A DNA stretch of 64,000 nt from Sorex araneus (GCF_027595985.1 NC_073312.1:10149426-10213425), one strand, 5' to 3'; shown: positions 44,780 through 56,905, numbered from the stretch's first letter. The notes: a model not told the origin generated them from the sequence alone. Made by a program: numbers and translations.

Positions 44780-45710
44780 CACCCTTGGGTGCGGGAGCAG
44801 CCACCGCGCGCTTCTGCGCCAGAGGAGGCAGCCTTGAAAACGCACCGCACCCCCCTCCCTCCGGCGAAGCCCTGCGGGGGGGCGTGGTGGTGGTGGTGGG
44901 GTAACACCTGGAGCCAGTAGCGCCCCCAGTTGCCCCTCTGGCCTCGCGGGCCCTGACAGCTGGGACGGTTGGGTCTCCCCCGCCCCTTCCCGGGGGCCTC
45001 GGATGGGGTGGGGGGCGCCCAGCCGGGAAAGGAAGGGGCGAGGAGGCGCTCGGGGCTCGCTGGCACTGCCACCGGCGGCTCGGGCAGCCGTGCCCCGGGC
45101 TGGACGCTCTCTGCCCCAGGGGAGGTGGCGGCGCGGCCGCGGGCTCTGCGCTCCGAGCTATCCGCGGGCGGCAAGTCGGGGCGCCCCGAGCGCCTTCCCG
45201 GGGGCTCCCGAGCTGCACGTGCGCGCGGCGCCTGCACCCGAGAAAGCGGCGAGTCGGGGCTTGGCGGCCCCGCGGCCCCCGGGAAGGGCTCGGGGAAGGA
45301 GAGGGCCGCCCCCCATCCCACCCACCCAGCCAAAGAAGGCTCGCCCGCCCCCTCCCTCGGGGCGGCTCCGGGTGGCGCTGTCGCCTCCCCTCCTGCCCGT
45401 GTCACCTCCAGCCCTCGCACCCTGGCGAGCCACCCAGCCCGTGGCCGGCTCCGCTGCGGCTCCGCCTGGTCCATCCCGTGCTCCAGGCCCCCGCGGCTCC
45501 GGCCTCACCGAAGCGGCCACCGAGGGGGCTCGGGGCGGGGGCTGGAGGGTGGGAGTGAAGGAGGAGGGGACGGTGGCCGGTGGCCGGGCACGGAGATCCC
45601 GCCTGGCTGCGGAGCGCGCGGCCCCGGGGCGCCACGGCACCCTCGCCTAGAGCCCAGCGCGACCCTCTCGCTGCGAGCCCCTCCCGACGCCCCCCCCTAA
45701 CGCCCACCTC
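44780..45710. promoter_or_regulatory. orphan CpG island
   Basis: About 900 bp of very GC-rich, CpG-dense sequence with NotI-type gcggccgc (45133-45140) and many GC boxes. It lies more than 21 kb from KCNK18 and 18 kb from the predicted VAX1 promoter. I find no coding exon at it; long open frames on both strands reflect GC content. It could be the promoter of a non-coding RNA. Confidence 0.7.
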
Positions 45711-45917
45711 TCCCCAACCCGGGTCCGGCTGCGGGGTCTCCGTTCCCCCCCCCCCGCCGGATTCCTTTCCCTCCCAGGGCTTCCAGCCCCTGGTTATCTA
45801 GTTTCCTCTCCTCGCCCGCGTCTTCTCCTTCCCCCCACACCTTGTCACCCCCGCCCCCGACTCTTTTGCAGTTTCTCACTAGGAGAGACCCCAAACTACC
45901 CCCATAGAACCCCCCAA

Positions 45918-45937
45918 AATAATAATAATAATAATAA
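45918..45937. repeat. (AAT)n short microsatellite
   Basis: About six AAT/ATA triplets. Confidence 0.85.
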
Positions 45938-48900
45938 AGTAAGCACTGCCTAGAGCTATGCGCGTCTCGGGTCGCTTCCGGAAGCAAATTGACAGCGGGT
46001 GGATTTGGATCGGCTTCCCCCAAAGAGGCCAAACAGCTTTGGAATATGCTAAGTGTGGAGGCAGCTGGGTGCTTTATTAGCATCTCTCCAGCGACTGAGG
46101 ACGCCCTTCTTCACCCTCAGACATGGCCAGCCCAGGGACATTAGCCCATTGCGCAGATGGAGGACGTGGAGCAGGGAGGTAACCCCGACTTCATTATCAA
46201 CTTCATTTTTCTCCTGCGGCGGATTTCAGAGCTTAAAGTTACTGTCTCTTCTGTTGTCCCATCTCTGCCCGACCTAATGTCTCCACGTTCTCGCGGATGG
46301 TTTAAGTAACTGGGGGAAGGAAAGGACCAAGATAGCCCCAGATGTTTCAATAGTGTGAAATAGCAGTCAGGAATCACAGCCACCTAGCAATCACAAATGA
46401 AACTGTGTCGAAATCTGCAATCTTAGCTATATAATTTGGAGACAGCCAGGAAAAGGGATATTGCACAGATGAAAGTGATTTTACAATTGCTCCCATATTT
46501 TTAATATATATTTTTTCAAAATCGGTTGAGAGGACTTTTCCTGAAAACAAGGATGTATATTTCATCTCAGAAAGTTCAGCATAGCCTTTAGTCATCAGGA
46601 GGCTACAGTTATCATAAATTGCCTCTAAACTGTATATTAAAGTGATTGAAATTTGTTTTCTTTTTAAAAATATAGTCTCTGAAGTTGAAAAGTTTCTGCC
46701 CTTACCAAATACTTTTTCTGAAACCTTTAAATAATTTCCATGAACCTTTTTCTTAGAAAATTATCACTTTAAACATTATGGTCCTGGGACTCAGTTAAAA
46801 AAAAGTAAAAGAGCCCCAGAGTGGAAAATAATTTACAACGTCTGTCTCCATGCTAGATTGTTTGAGTCCAGCATTTTCCTGGGTGCCCGGACCTTCCTCT
46901 TGTTGAAGCTGAGTTCTCATATGAAAAATTTGCATTTCTGGAGAACAGCTTTTTTGGCAAGTCCATTAGAGAGGCAGATTTAGGTATTCCAAGCCTTGCA
47001 GGGTGGTCAGGATTTATTATGTGGGACCCAACAGATATTCAGGGCATGCTGATGAAGGGGATTAAAAACAAAACCAAAAGGGAAAAAAGAAGAAAAGGGG
47101 GAAAAAAAAAACCCTTGGCCAGATTCATGGAAGATGAACACAAAATTCAGCACAGTCTCTTGTTTTGCACTGAGATGCAGAGGAAGAGAAAATACAGAGA
47201 TGGGAATTATCCAAAGTATCTATGCACCCTCATATTTATCAGTAATTATTATCTCTTTTCCATAGCTCAGCTCTGCCTAACTGGGACTTATCACAAGGCT
47301 GTTCACTGGAGTTTCTCCCCTATTTTTTCTAACTACTTGATCTGAATTTGCCTGATCTAAATTCTTATGCTTGTGTTTTGTACTTTAACAATTCACCTCC
47401 ACATCAGAGTTTCTCTGTCCCTATAGAATTTTAACTCCCCCTCCCCCAACTTTATTTCTATGTTTTGATTTAGTGCTCTTGACTTCTTACTATCCCCATG
47501 TAGTCTTGACCACTTGAAGTTTCTGTGATGGTGACTTATATTACTGACCACCTTTTCAATGCACCTTTTAAGTGAATGGATGCCATTCACCCATGGGAGA
47601 AACCAGGAAGCTCTTTAAGCCCAGAAAGGAGGCTAAGGAGGAAAATAAAATATTCATACACAGGTGACTGAGGGTAATGCATTTCATTGTATCTTTTCCC
47701 AAAAATGAATGTCTGTAAGTTAAAAATGTCTAATTAATGAATAGAATAGGAATTGCTACCCTCAAGGGGTTTTCTACTAGTGGTTGTACAAACTCATATA
47801 GCATGTTAGTGGCTAAGCAAAGCATCAGAAAGTTATGTGTCTCTCCCCAGATCCTTAGTTCCTATTAACAGCAATGTATCTGGACACCTTTCTAGGAAAA
47901 CCTGGTCTCAGAGGAAAAGGAAAAGATAGACGGACACTTGACAGTGCAGATGAAGTAATTCTATTATTGAAATTCCCCAAAGGAACCTTCCTGTATTAGT
48001 CCAAAGGAAGAGAGACTTTCGGGTGAGAGGAGAAATGGAGGTCATCAGAACTGGACTGCTTGCCCAGAAAATTCTAAGCAAATCAATCATCAGTGCAGGC
48101 CGGAGTTGTATGTGTTTTTTTTTTCAAATTTCTGCTTCCCATTCGTTTTGCCCAATTCAAACATTTTTTTCCCAAGAAAAAAAAATACCCTCGTAAAATG
48201 TCTCATTAACAACAAAGATAGATCGGACCACAACATTTCAATGCATTGCTTTCACGGAGATTGCCCAGCTCTCATGGAGATTGGAGAAGTTTGTCGAATG
48301 AAAGAAGACTGCCAGCTTGCCTTCACTCTTTTCTGTCTGTGCTAGAGTTTTCGATGGGTGTTGTACCAAAAAAAAAAAAAAAGGCTTCAGTTGGCTGAAG
48401 GATGTCAAGTTGTTTCAAATATAAAAGGGTATTTGTTTCCCCCACCCCCCCAAAAATTCAAGACCTATTTCAATGTTTATTCTATTTCAAGTCGTGTTGT
48501 TTTAATCATGAATTAAGTTAAGCCCAAGAATCTCCATAGTAGTTTCCAAGGTAAAAAAGAGAAAATGAGAAACTACTTTCAGCATCCAATGACTGGCTTA
48601 CTGGTTTCATTCGTCAGGCAGCCCTGATTAAGACTTACAAAATCAAGGTTTCTTCCTGCCACAGATTCGACATTGTACCATTCGACAATCTGTCCGTGTG
48701 ATCAGCTGGCATAAAATGAGTGGAGCAAAAGGTGTGCTGTGAAGACAGGTTGATTGATCTCTGTTGGTCTTGAAACAAGATTTAAAAAAAATTTTTTCTG
48801 TAGGGGCTGCTGAAATTTGAAATAGTCCCTTAAGTCAGTTTCTAAAGCCAACATTAACCAACAGACCATTCCGTCTCTGCCCCACACCCTACACCCCGGG

Positions 48901-50000
48901 CTCCCTACTCCCAGCAACTCCCCTAGCCCAGAAGACCTCCAAACGTGAGACTTTATAACGAAATGGAAGTCTCGAGGCGGGGCTCAGTTCCTGGATCCAA
49001 CAGTTCTTTGCTTCAGGAAGAAGGTAGCAGTTCAGACTCTTATTTGTTTTTGCTGAGCACCTCAGTTTTACCTCCACATTCCCCATCAGCAGGAGACCAT
49101 TACCCGCAACAATGTTCTATTCCATTGTCATTATCTCCCACGGAACTAAAACAATGCTCTGTTTGGTCGCCCAGGCAAGGGGGATTTGTTCTGCTCTTCC
49201 TTAAGCGGAGTTTCCGACTGAGTTTCTGACCCATTCACTTGACATCCAGCAGGGCTACCTGGTGACAATATTTTCTTAAAAGAACCTGCTATCTTGTGTT
49301 TTGTAATTCCATTCTCTTAGAAGTAGCCCTGAAACTCGATTCTCAATCAAGAAGAATCACACCATGGCCGGGAAGGGGGGTTGTTTGAGCTGCAGGAGTT
49401 CTACAATTTAAATCAGTTAGATGGGATTTATTTATAGTTGTCTTATTTTTCAAGTTTCAGATTATTGAATAGCAAGTCCTAAAAGGTTTTTACATTGTGT
49501 TCTTGGCTGTCAAGCCGCAGAAGCTTAGAAACCACAAAATCTGACATTTCCTTTATCTCGAATTATTTTTAAACACATTGGTAAATTTTATATGACTATT
49601 ATTCCTTTTTTACATAACATCATATACCATATTATATCAAACCACATCTATATATGTAGTTAACATTGATGTTGATATTTCCCATTTTTGTCATCAACAT
49701 TGATGAACACAAATTCTTTGGAGCTATTTTGCCATCCTTGAGATCTATTATAATAGTGGACTCAGGCAGCAGAATAGGGGGGAAAATAAGAATCTGCCAA
49801 AAACACTTCTTTACATTCACCTACACAGGCCTTTAACACTAAGCATTTTCATTTGGGAAAGTTACATAGCTTAAGGTAGGTTTAAGTGGCAAAAAACAAA
49901 CAAGCCAAAACTTATTTGTCCTAGAGCTAAAGACCCCATAGAACATTTGAGGCTGTATTTTGCCCTTGGACTTGAGACAAAGTAACTGTCAGCATCTCTT
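45938..50000. other. unique AT-rich sequence without SINEs
   Basis: About 4 kb with no recognisable SINE or L1 and no convincing exon. The sequence is AT-rich with many TAAT-type motifs, consistent with a regulatory domain. Short A-runs occur at 47102 and 48367. Confidence 0.45.
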
Positions 50001-50071
50001 CAGGTTCACTCATAGCTAAACATGAGTAATAACTGTCATTCTATTACTCATGTTTAGCTATGAGTAACCTG
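50001..50071. repeat. near-perfect inverted repeat / hairpin
   Basis: Arms 50008-50031 and 50042-50065 are exact 24-bp reverse complements around a 10-nt loop (actgtcattc). Beyond a single bulged C (50007), six more pairs form (caggtt at 50001-50006 with aacctg at 50066-50071). The total stem is 30 bp. The motif taactgtca occurs both upstream (49983) and at the loop (50030). Confidence 0.95.
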
Positions 50072-50810
50072 GGAAGCACAAATGAAACAGCTGCTTATAA
50101 TAAAAGTTTAATTGGCTAAATCTGGCTACCTGAGGAGATTAAGCCGGTGCTAATGAGATCAAGGTCATTTGCTTTGCTCTGAGATGGGAATAAATAGTCT
50201 GTCTCCAGCCGCCCCAGAGACTGAATCTATGCAAACCTATCTTTACCGGACTGGTGGAGAAACAGCTCAGAGCCCAGGTCTTACTGGATCCAGCAGAGTC
50301 ATTGGAAGACTTGAGTTCATTGGAGCTTGGAGGCAGATAGACCTATGTTGGAATCCTCATCTACCATTTCCTGCCAGTGACTGAGCAGTTTACTCACTGC
50401 TCTTAGCTTCTGCTGCCTTATCTCAGAGAATAAAGAGGAAGTAATAGTGCTCTACTTTTTTTTGTTGTTCAAACGTTTTAGTATTCAGCTACAAGTTTAG
50501 TGATTATCATTATTCTCTGCCTCCCCAAGGCCCAGTGAATAATACTGCCCACTCAAGACCCAGCCCTGTGGTTTTTTCCTACTCTCACTCCAACGCTAGG
50601 AAGAATTCTCCGTAGAGATTTCTGTCTCTGTTTAGGACCTAGATCATGGAAGACTTCTCAGGCACAAATGGACCTTTATTTATTTTGCTTTTCAAATATC
50701 AGGGATTTGGCTTGTTAAGAGCAAGATGGTGCCTATAAAGCTCTATCACAAGGTCTGATTAATCAAGCTCCTTTTTGATTCCCTATTGGACATGATTTAT
50801 CATTCCTGTA
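50072..50810. other. unique intergenic sequence
   Basis: No repeat or gene is recognised. Confidence 0.4.
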
Positions 50811-51045
50811 TCACTGTCACTGTCATCCCGTTGTTCATCAATTTGCTCGAGCAGGCACCAGTAACATCTTCATTGTGAGACTTGTTACTGTTTTTGGCAT
50901 ATTGAATACACCACGGTAGCGTGCCAGGTTCTGCCGTGTGGGAGGGATACTCTTGGTAGCTTGCTAGGCTCTCTGAGAGGGACAGAAGAATTGAACCCGG
51001 GTCAGCAAGGCAAATGCCCTACCCGCTGTGCTATCGCTCCAGCCC
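50811..51045 (-). mobile_element. SINE family B
   Basis: Left end tcactgtcactgtcatcc tail, tgctcgagcaggcacc, head ctatcgctccagccca at the right. gatttatc on each side may be a short target duplication. Confidence 0.93.
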
Positions 51046-51097
51046 AGAGCGATTTATCCAGCCCAGAATGACTTATCATTTCTGAATTAATTAATTT

Positions 51098-51232
51098 GTT
51101 TTTAGGGTTGGTGATGCTCAGGACTGACTCCTGACTCTGTGCTGAAGGATCATTCCTAGTGGGGCTCCAACAGATCATAAATGGTGCCAGAAATAAAACC
51201 AGGGTCTGCCGCATGCAAGGCAAGCACCCTTT
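51098..51232 (-). mobile_element. diverged family A SINE
   Basis: ggttggtgatgctcaggac, gactcctgactctgtgctg, ccgcatgcaaggcaagcacc. Confidence 0.7.
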
Positions 51233-51911
51233 CAACCCTGTCCTTCTTCTCTTTAGATCTAATCCCTGTGTCCCTGTCCCTTATCCTGCATTACCTGTGC
51301 CTTTAGGAGCCTCTCTATCATGTGGTTACTTTTCCTTCCTCACTGTTTCTTCGAATAAAGTCTGAGCCCTATGTATGACCTCACCCTGCTCTCAATAACA
51401 TAGAGGCTGATGTTGACTGTATGTGCATGGAAAGATATCTAGCATTTGAAAGCAAGGCATGAAATGCAATGAACTTGGTCAAGATGATAAGTGCCATGGC
51501 GTAACCCAGGCTGAATCTCACCTTGTTCATGGGAAAAGGGGGAACTCACCAACTATACCAGAGTACTCATAGGATACCAACAACAAAAAAACACCTGGTA
51601 TGGTTTGTGTAGAATCTTATCTGTCAACTACAACTACAAAAAAAGTGAGAGACTGAACAAAAAACGTTAGAAATGAGAAATGTCAAATTCAATAGTTTGG
51701 TATATTGGTTCCGTGGTAGGAGGGAGGGACAGGGGGAGGAGAAGATGGAGAAGGTTTCCCCAAAGACCTTCAGTTACATTATTTTATATCCCACTTTAAT
51801 ACATTTATTACATATCCATATTAAATATTACATATAAAGGGACTTTAGCTATGGGATCTAACTGGTTTCATTTTACAAATTTGAAAACTGACACCTTAGA
51901 AAAGGAAACCC
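51233..51911. other. unique intergenic sequence
   Basis: No repeat or gene is recognised. Confidence 0.4.
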
Positions 51912-52098
51912 AAGGGGCTGGAACAATAGCATAGCGGGTAGGGCGTTTGCCTTGCACGCGGCCGACCCGGGTTCGATTCCCAGCATCCCATATGGTCCCC
52001 TGAGCACTGCCATGAGTAATTTCTGAGGGCATAAGCCAGGAGTAACCCCTGTGCAATGCCGGGTGTGATGCAAAAAAAAGAAAAAAAGAAAAAAGAAA
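51912..52098 (+). mobile_element. family A SINE with target-site duplication
   Basis: ggggctggaacaatagcata to gccgggtgtgatgcaaaaa, with an (AAAAG)n tail. agaaaaggaaaccc at 51898-51911 and 52099-52112. Confidence 0.95.
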
Positions 52099-52153
52099 AG
52101 AAAAGGAAACCCGAAATACAAAAATCCCTCCCACACAGTCCCTGAAGTTCTTT

Positions 52154-52327
52154 TTTTTTTTTTCCTTTTTGGGTCACACCCAGCAATGCTCAGGGGTTAC
52201 TCCTGGCTTTGCACTCAGGAATTACTCCTGGCAGTGCTTGGGGGACCATATGGGATGCCGGGGATCGAACCTGGGTCAGCCGCGTGCAAGGCAAACGCCC
52301 TACCCGCTGTGCTATCTCTCCGGCCCC
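52154..52327 (-). mobile_element. family A SINE with 17-bp target-site duplication
   Basis: Near-consensus. agtccctgaagttcttt is exact at 52137-52153 and 52328-52344. Confidence 0.97.
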
Positions 52328-52344
52328 AGTCCCTGAAGTTCTTT

Positions 52345-52861
52345 GCTCCCTGCTGTTTCCAGACTCTTCTATGTTGTCTGTCCTCTTCCTGCTCCTCTGA
52401 CCCTCCTCGGGTCTTGCCTCAAGACTTTTGCGTTTACCTTTCCTCTGTTTAGGAAACTCCTTTTCCTGGTTCTGTACGTGCTTGGGGAAAAGTCAGTCCC
52501 AACAACACCCTCTACAATATTTTCTCTTAGCACTAACATTGTTTAAAGTGATCTAGTTAATTAAGGAATTTACAGGTTCCCTGTCAGTTACCTGCTCGCT
52601 GTAGCCTAGAGGAAGTTTAAGGGCGAGCAAGAAGGGCTGTTGTTCGCCCTTTTCGCTTCAGTGTCTCTGGCCACCTATACAGGGTGTGTGTGGCCTAGTT
52701 AGTAGGTGCTCAGAAAAGAAACGAATGAGGGGAGAAATTGCTTCCCACTGTTATGGACTATATTATGTCCCCCCTTTCCCTGCCATTTCCCCCAGTTCAT
52801 ATGTTGAAGCCTCAACATAACAGTACTTGGAAATAAGGTCTTTAGGGTAGTAATGAAGGTT
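52345..52861. other. unique intergenic sequence
   Basis: No repeat or gene is recognised. Confidence 0.4.
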
Positions 52862-53082
52862 GGGGCTGGAGCGATAGCACAGCTGGTCGGGCATTTGCCT
52901 TGCACGTGGAAGACCTGGGTTCAATTCCTCCACCCCTCTCGGAGAGCCCGGCAAGCTCCCAAGAGTAACCTTCCCCACACGTCAGAGCCTGGCAAGCTAC
53001 CCATGGCATACTCAATATGCCAAAAACAGTAACAAGTCTCACAATGGAGATGTTACTGGTGCCCACTAGAGCAAATCAAATC
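52862..53082 (+). mobile_element. SINE family B, sense orientation
   Basis: Head ggggctggagcgatagcaca, internal caagctacccatggcata, 3' end ggagatgttactggtgccca, actagagcaaatc. Target duplication aatgaaggtt at 52852-52861 and 53083-53092. This copy lacks the ACTGACAGTGA-type tail. Confidence 0.94.
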
Positions 53083-53092
53083 AATGAAGGTT

Positions 53093-54318
53093 GAATGAGG
53101 TGAAGGGAGGTTTTGATTAGACAATGAAGTGAAAGGAGAGATCTTCACTCAACATCAGTGTTCTTATAAGAAAAGGAAAAGAAATCAGTCTTCTCTTTTC
53201 AAGTGAGCGAGGGAAATATACTAAGAAAGTCCAGTCCACAAGCCAGAGATGCCTCACGGGAAACGATCCCTCACCCGCATTGCTAGCCTCCAGAACCGTA
53301 AGGAATAAATTGCTCTCGTTTAAGCCCCTTGATCTGTGGTGATTTGTTATGGCACTCCAAGCCCACGATTATATATCCATCATCGTTAACTAGCTGACTG
53401 GTTTTGACAAGTCAGCATGTCTAAGTGTCCTCATCTCTAAAATGGGACTAGTAACACTGGAACCTTGCAGAACTGTAGTGAAGAGTAAGGGAATTAAGGA
53501 TGTCAGGTCCTTAGGATTTGTAAGAGCAGGTTGAGTAAATTTAGTGAATGACAACAATAATGTGAAATTTGAGAATTCACACTTAGGATATCTAAAAGAA
53601 AACGCTGGGTCACATTTTCTGGACCTCTTGTGTACTGCCGGGGAGATTCCACAACATAAAACAATAAATAAATGCCATTTGGAGAAAGTGCTGTCTTGAA
53701 GGCATATCTGAAAGACCCAAAGAGGAAAAGTAGGTATTTTGTGGGGAGACAAACTAGGAGGGACTGTCTGGTGTTTTGGAAGCAGACTTATTTGAGCTGA
53801 GAGGCTCCAGGGGAGACAGTTTTATTTTTATCTTCAGAAAAGATGCTTTGAAAAATGAAAAACCAGCAACCATCTAAGCAAATCTTCCACAGAGGATGAT
53901 CTTTTCCCTGTAGCCATCTTCTCAGGTGGTCAGCAGGTCCTGGCCACTTGCTACCACCAGCTCTCACTTCTCTTCTGGCCTCAGAGTCCTCTGTCTACAC
54001 ACTCTGCTACTTCTTTTCTCGAACACACTGGGAGGGATCGTTCTGGTGAAACAGACATCTTGTTCACTTCAACTACTCTCTAATGTCCCAAGCCTGCGAC
54101 TCTGTTCCTCCCTCTTTTGCTGGCACCCAGAGATTTTTCTGTTTCTATTCAAAAGAGGAGGCTAACCACAATGTTCAATCCACTGCCAATCAGTTCTGTG
54201 TTGGCAGCTGGAGTTGATTGTTTGATTTCATTGTTTTCCATACTCCTTTCCCACAGAACTGGAGCACACCCAGGGGCTGAGCTTCCAGTTCATTCATTGC
54301 TTTTGTTGTTTTTCTTTT
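53093..54318. other. unique intergenic sequence
   Basis: No repeat or gene is recognised. Confidence 0.4.
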
Positions 54319-54489
54319 CTTTTTTTTGGAGGGGGTCACACCCGGTGATGCACAGGGGTTACTCCTGGCTGACACACTCAGGAATTACTCCTGGCGGTGC
54401 TCAGGGGACCATATGGGAGGCTGGGAATCGAACCTGGGTCAGCCATGTGCAAGGCAAACCCCCTACCCACTGTGCTATTCTCCAGCCCC
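54319..54489 (-). mobile_element. family A SINE
   Basis: ggagggggtcacacccggtg to gtgctattctccagcccc. tgttgtttttctttt and tgttggttttctttg flank it. Confidence 0.93.
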
Positions 54490-55507
54490 TGTTGGTTTTC
54501 TTTGCTCTTCTCCTAGGGCTGAAGACCTGGCCTTGGCATCCACTGAAGCATCTGTTTCTCTTCCTGCTGTCCACCTAGCAGGGTAAACATCAGCCTAAAT
54601 TCTCTCTACTTCGGTGTAAGAGAGGGAAGTGTTCTTCATGCATTAAAGAAGGCTGATGTGCTGACTCCATTTCTGCTTCCTACAGCCTTGTCACTGACTC
54701 CCTGAGCCTTGGTTTCCTCGCCTGTAAATGTCACAGACCCTAGGAAGATCCATGGGAAAGTGCTTGTCCACCCAAACTTTTATCACCTGCCTGTCACTGT
54801 TCTCTCATATTCTCTGACCTCCTGGTGTTTGGGTCTCTGCTTTGGCAGGGGAGGTTTCAGAGCCTTTTCCTCATCATTGGGCTTCCCTGATGTGACTATG
54901 GGTTCTAAGGATGCCATGGATGGTGCAAACCATGTGAGATGTTTGACTTGGATTCTCTGACAGTGACTGCTACAGCTACCATCCAAAGGCCCTGTTCCCA
55001 CCCATGTCACCTTAGATTCAGATATCTCTGTGTTGGAGCAGGGAATGGTAACAAAATGTCTATACGCTAGGGCATGAGGCAGCAGTAGGCCCTTTCCAGA
55101 AAAACCACAGAATCCTAGAATGTTAAGCACTGGAATCTTCAACTCCTAGCACTTGACCCATCTTGTCCTGTTCTTCCCCCATCAACAAAGAAAGTGAAGC
55201 TCAGTGGGAGAGGGCCTAGACTCTGGTTACTTAGATTTTTACATACACTACTGGCACACAGTGGACCCTTTCAATTCCTGGTCCTAGCTTCTTCCTCCTT
55301 CCCTAGAGCTTCCATTTTTAGTTATAGCTGTCTTTGCTTCGATCCTAAACTAATTTCCCTGAGAAGAGGTATTCCATTGAGTCATGGGGATGTCAAGTCA
55401 GTGAAGAATGAAGGACAGATTGAATGGGCCATCAACATAGAGGTCAGATTTTTCTGCCTGAGGCCAAGTCAGGACCTGAGGAACTGACTCCTACAAATTC
55501 CCCAATG
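54490..55507. other. unique intergenic sequence
   Basis: No repeat or gene is recognised. Confidence 0.4.
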
Positions 55508-55680
55508 TTGAGACTGGAGAGACAGACAGTTCAGTGGGTAGGGTGCTTGCTTTGCATGCTGCAGACTTGGAATTCATCCCGGACACCCCATATGCTCCCC
55601 TGACAGGACTAATTCCTGAGTACAGAGCCAGGAGTAATCCCTGAACATTGCCAGGTGTGGCCCCCAAACAAAAATAAAAC
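55508..55680 (+). mobile_element. family A SINE, moderately diverged
   Basis: ttgagactggagagacagac, cagtgggtagggtgcttgc, ending ccaggtgtggcccccaaac. Confidence 0.85.
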
Positions 55681-55911
55681 AAACAAAATGCTTCCTATTT
55701 TCTTTACCAAAAGGAATGACGTCTTTGATTTGGGGGGGGGGGAGTGTCACACAGGGTAAGGGCCTTAATCCTTATACCATCTCTCCAACCCCCGCTCTGT
55801 CTTCCTTTCACTTCTAGAAAACCATGGCAAAATTTTAAAACAGGATATAAAAAAGTTGTCTTAGTTTGGACATGCTAGGCAGCGGCAACCAAAGATTTGA
55901 ATGAGGGCTGA

Positions 55912-56072
55912 GAATCCTGCTCTGCATCTGGCCAAGGGCAGTAGTTTGCCATCAACAGCTTCAGATCATCCTGCCCAAGGGCCTGGACCTGGACGGGCCC
56001 AAGAGGATACGCACGTCCTTCAAGGCCCAGCAGCTCTCCCGGCTGGAGATGGAGTTCCAGCGCTGCCAATAC
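55912..56072 (+). pseudogene. VAX-like homeobox relic (partial)
   Basis: In one frame, 55965-56072 encodes 36 uninterrupted codons, starting [19 protein letters not shown] and ending [11 protein letters not shown]. This is the linker and first helix of a VAX-class homeodomain; against VAX1 as I know it, 31 of 36 residues match. The II at the start fits VAX1 better than VAX2. Upstream (55912-55943) agaatcctg and gccaagggcagt correspond to the RIL and AKGS part of the same protein but in other frames, with indels between. Downstream of QY the similarity stops, so helices 2-3 and the DNA-contact WFQN motif are absent. Five substitutions fall in the homeodomain arm and helix 1. It is a decayed fragment, either a retrocopy or a local duplication. 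It lies on the strand where VAX1 is expected, about 8 kb upstream of its predicted position. Confidence 0.85.
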
Positions 56073-56720
56073 AAAAGCTACTTAGGATTTTGTGTCTTCC
56101 TCTACATAAACCCTACACCTTAATTTTTATTAGCTTTTTCAGTGAATTCAAACAGATTGCAGAGATTTAACTCTACCCTCCAGAAGTCATGCTGGTTCAA
56201 TTAGTTAATGTTTGTGAACCACTTTTGAAAAGGCAAAGTACCATGGAAGTACCAAGTAGCATTTTAGGAATTGCTCAATATTTCTTATTAGAACATCTCC
56301 AGCCCGTCAATATCATCTCTTCTATCTTATCTGGTAAGTGTTTGTTCTGACAGTTACCTCAATCTATGGAGCATGCTCTTGCTTCCTTTTTGGGTCACAG
56401 TGGCCAAAAGGGTCAGTGATACCCCTCTGTACCACAGTTCTCCCTTCCTGTGGTAGCAGAGTCTCACAAACTCTTAGACCAATTGGTCTTTACAAATAGT
56501 TAACCGTCTCCCTTGTTCTTTCCTTCTTTTTGCTAATACTAATGAGTGTCTGTCATATACCAGGCTCTCCCTTCTTTGTAGTCTCTTTTTTGCCTTGACT
56601 GATTGCTTTGCCAAGAGACTTTAGGTGGGTCATTTTATCTTTCTGCTTTCCTTGACTCCCTTGCATAAGTTGTGATCTGATATAAAGCACCTTTGGATAA
56701 AATCATGCTGCTTCTCCTTT
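56073..56720. other. unique intergenic sequence
   Basis: No repeat or gene is recognised. Confidence 0.4.
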
Positions 56721-56905
56721 TTTTTTTTTTTTTTTTTTTTGGTTTTTGGGTCACACCCGGCGATGCACAGGGGTTACTCCTGGCTCTTCACTCAGGAATT
56801 ACCCCTGGCGGTGCTCAGGGGACCATATGGGATGCTGGGATTTGAACCCGGGTCGGCCGCGTGCAAGGCAAACGCCCTACCCGCTGTGCTATTGCTCCAG
56901 CCCCA
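56721..56905 (-). mobile_element. family A SINE with target-site duplication
   Basis: Near-consensus with a 22-T run. gctgcttctccttt at 56707-56720 and 56906-56919. Confidence 0.97.

Noticed and set aside
44969..45700. 243-residue frame in the 45-kb CpG island
   Set aside because: Pro/Gly/Ala/Arg-rich frames are open on both strands in this GC-rich sequence; no domain, splice pattern or homology is seen.
44780..45710. miR-3663 precursor at the orphan CpG island
   Set aside because: I looked for the human hairpin sequence as I remember it and saw no matching segment; only synteny suggests its host RNA nearby.
55965..56072. Functional VAX1 homeobox exon
   Set aside because: Frameshifted upstream, no splice sites at the edges, homeodomain helices 2-3 missing and five substitutions in a normally invariant region.
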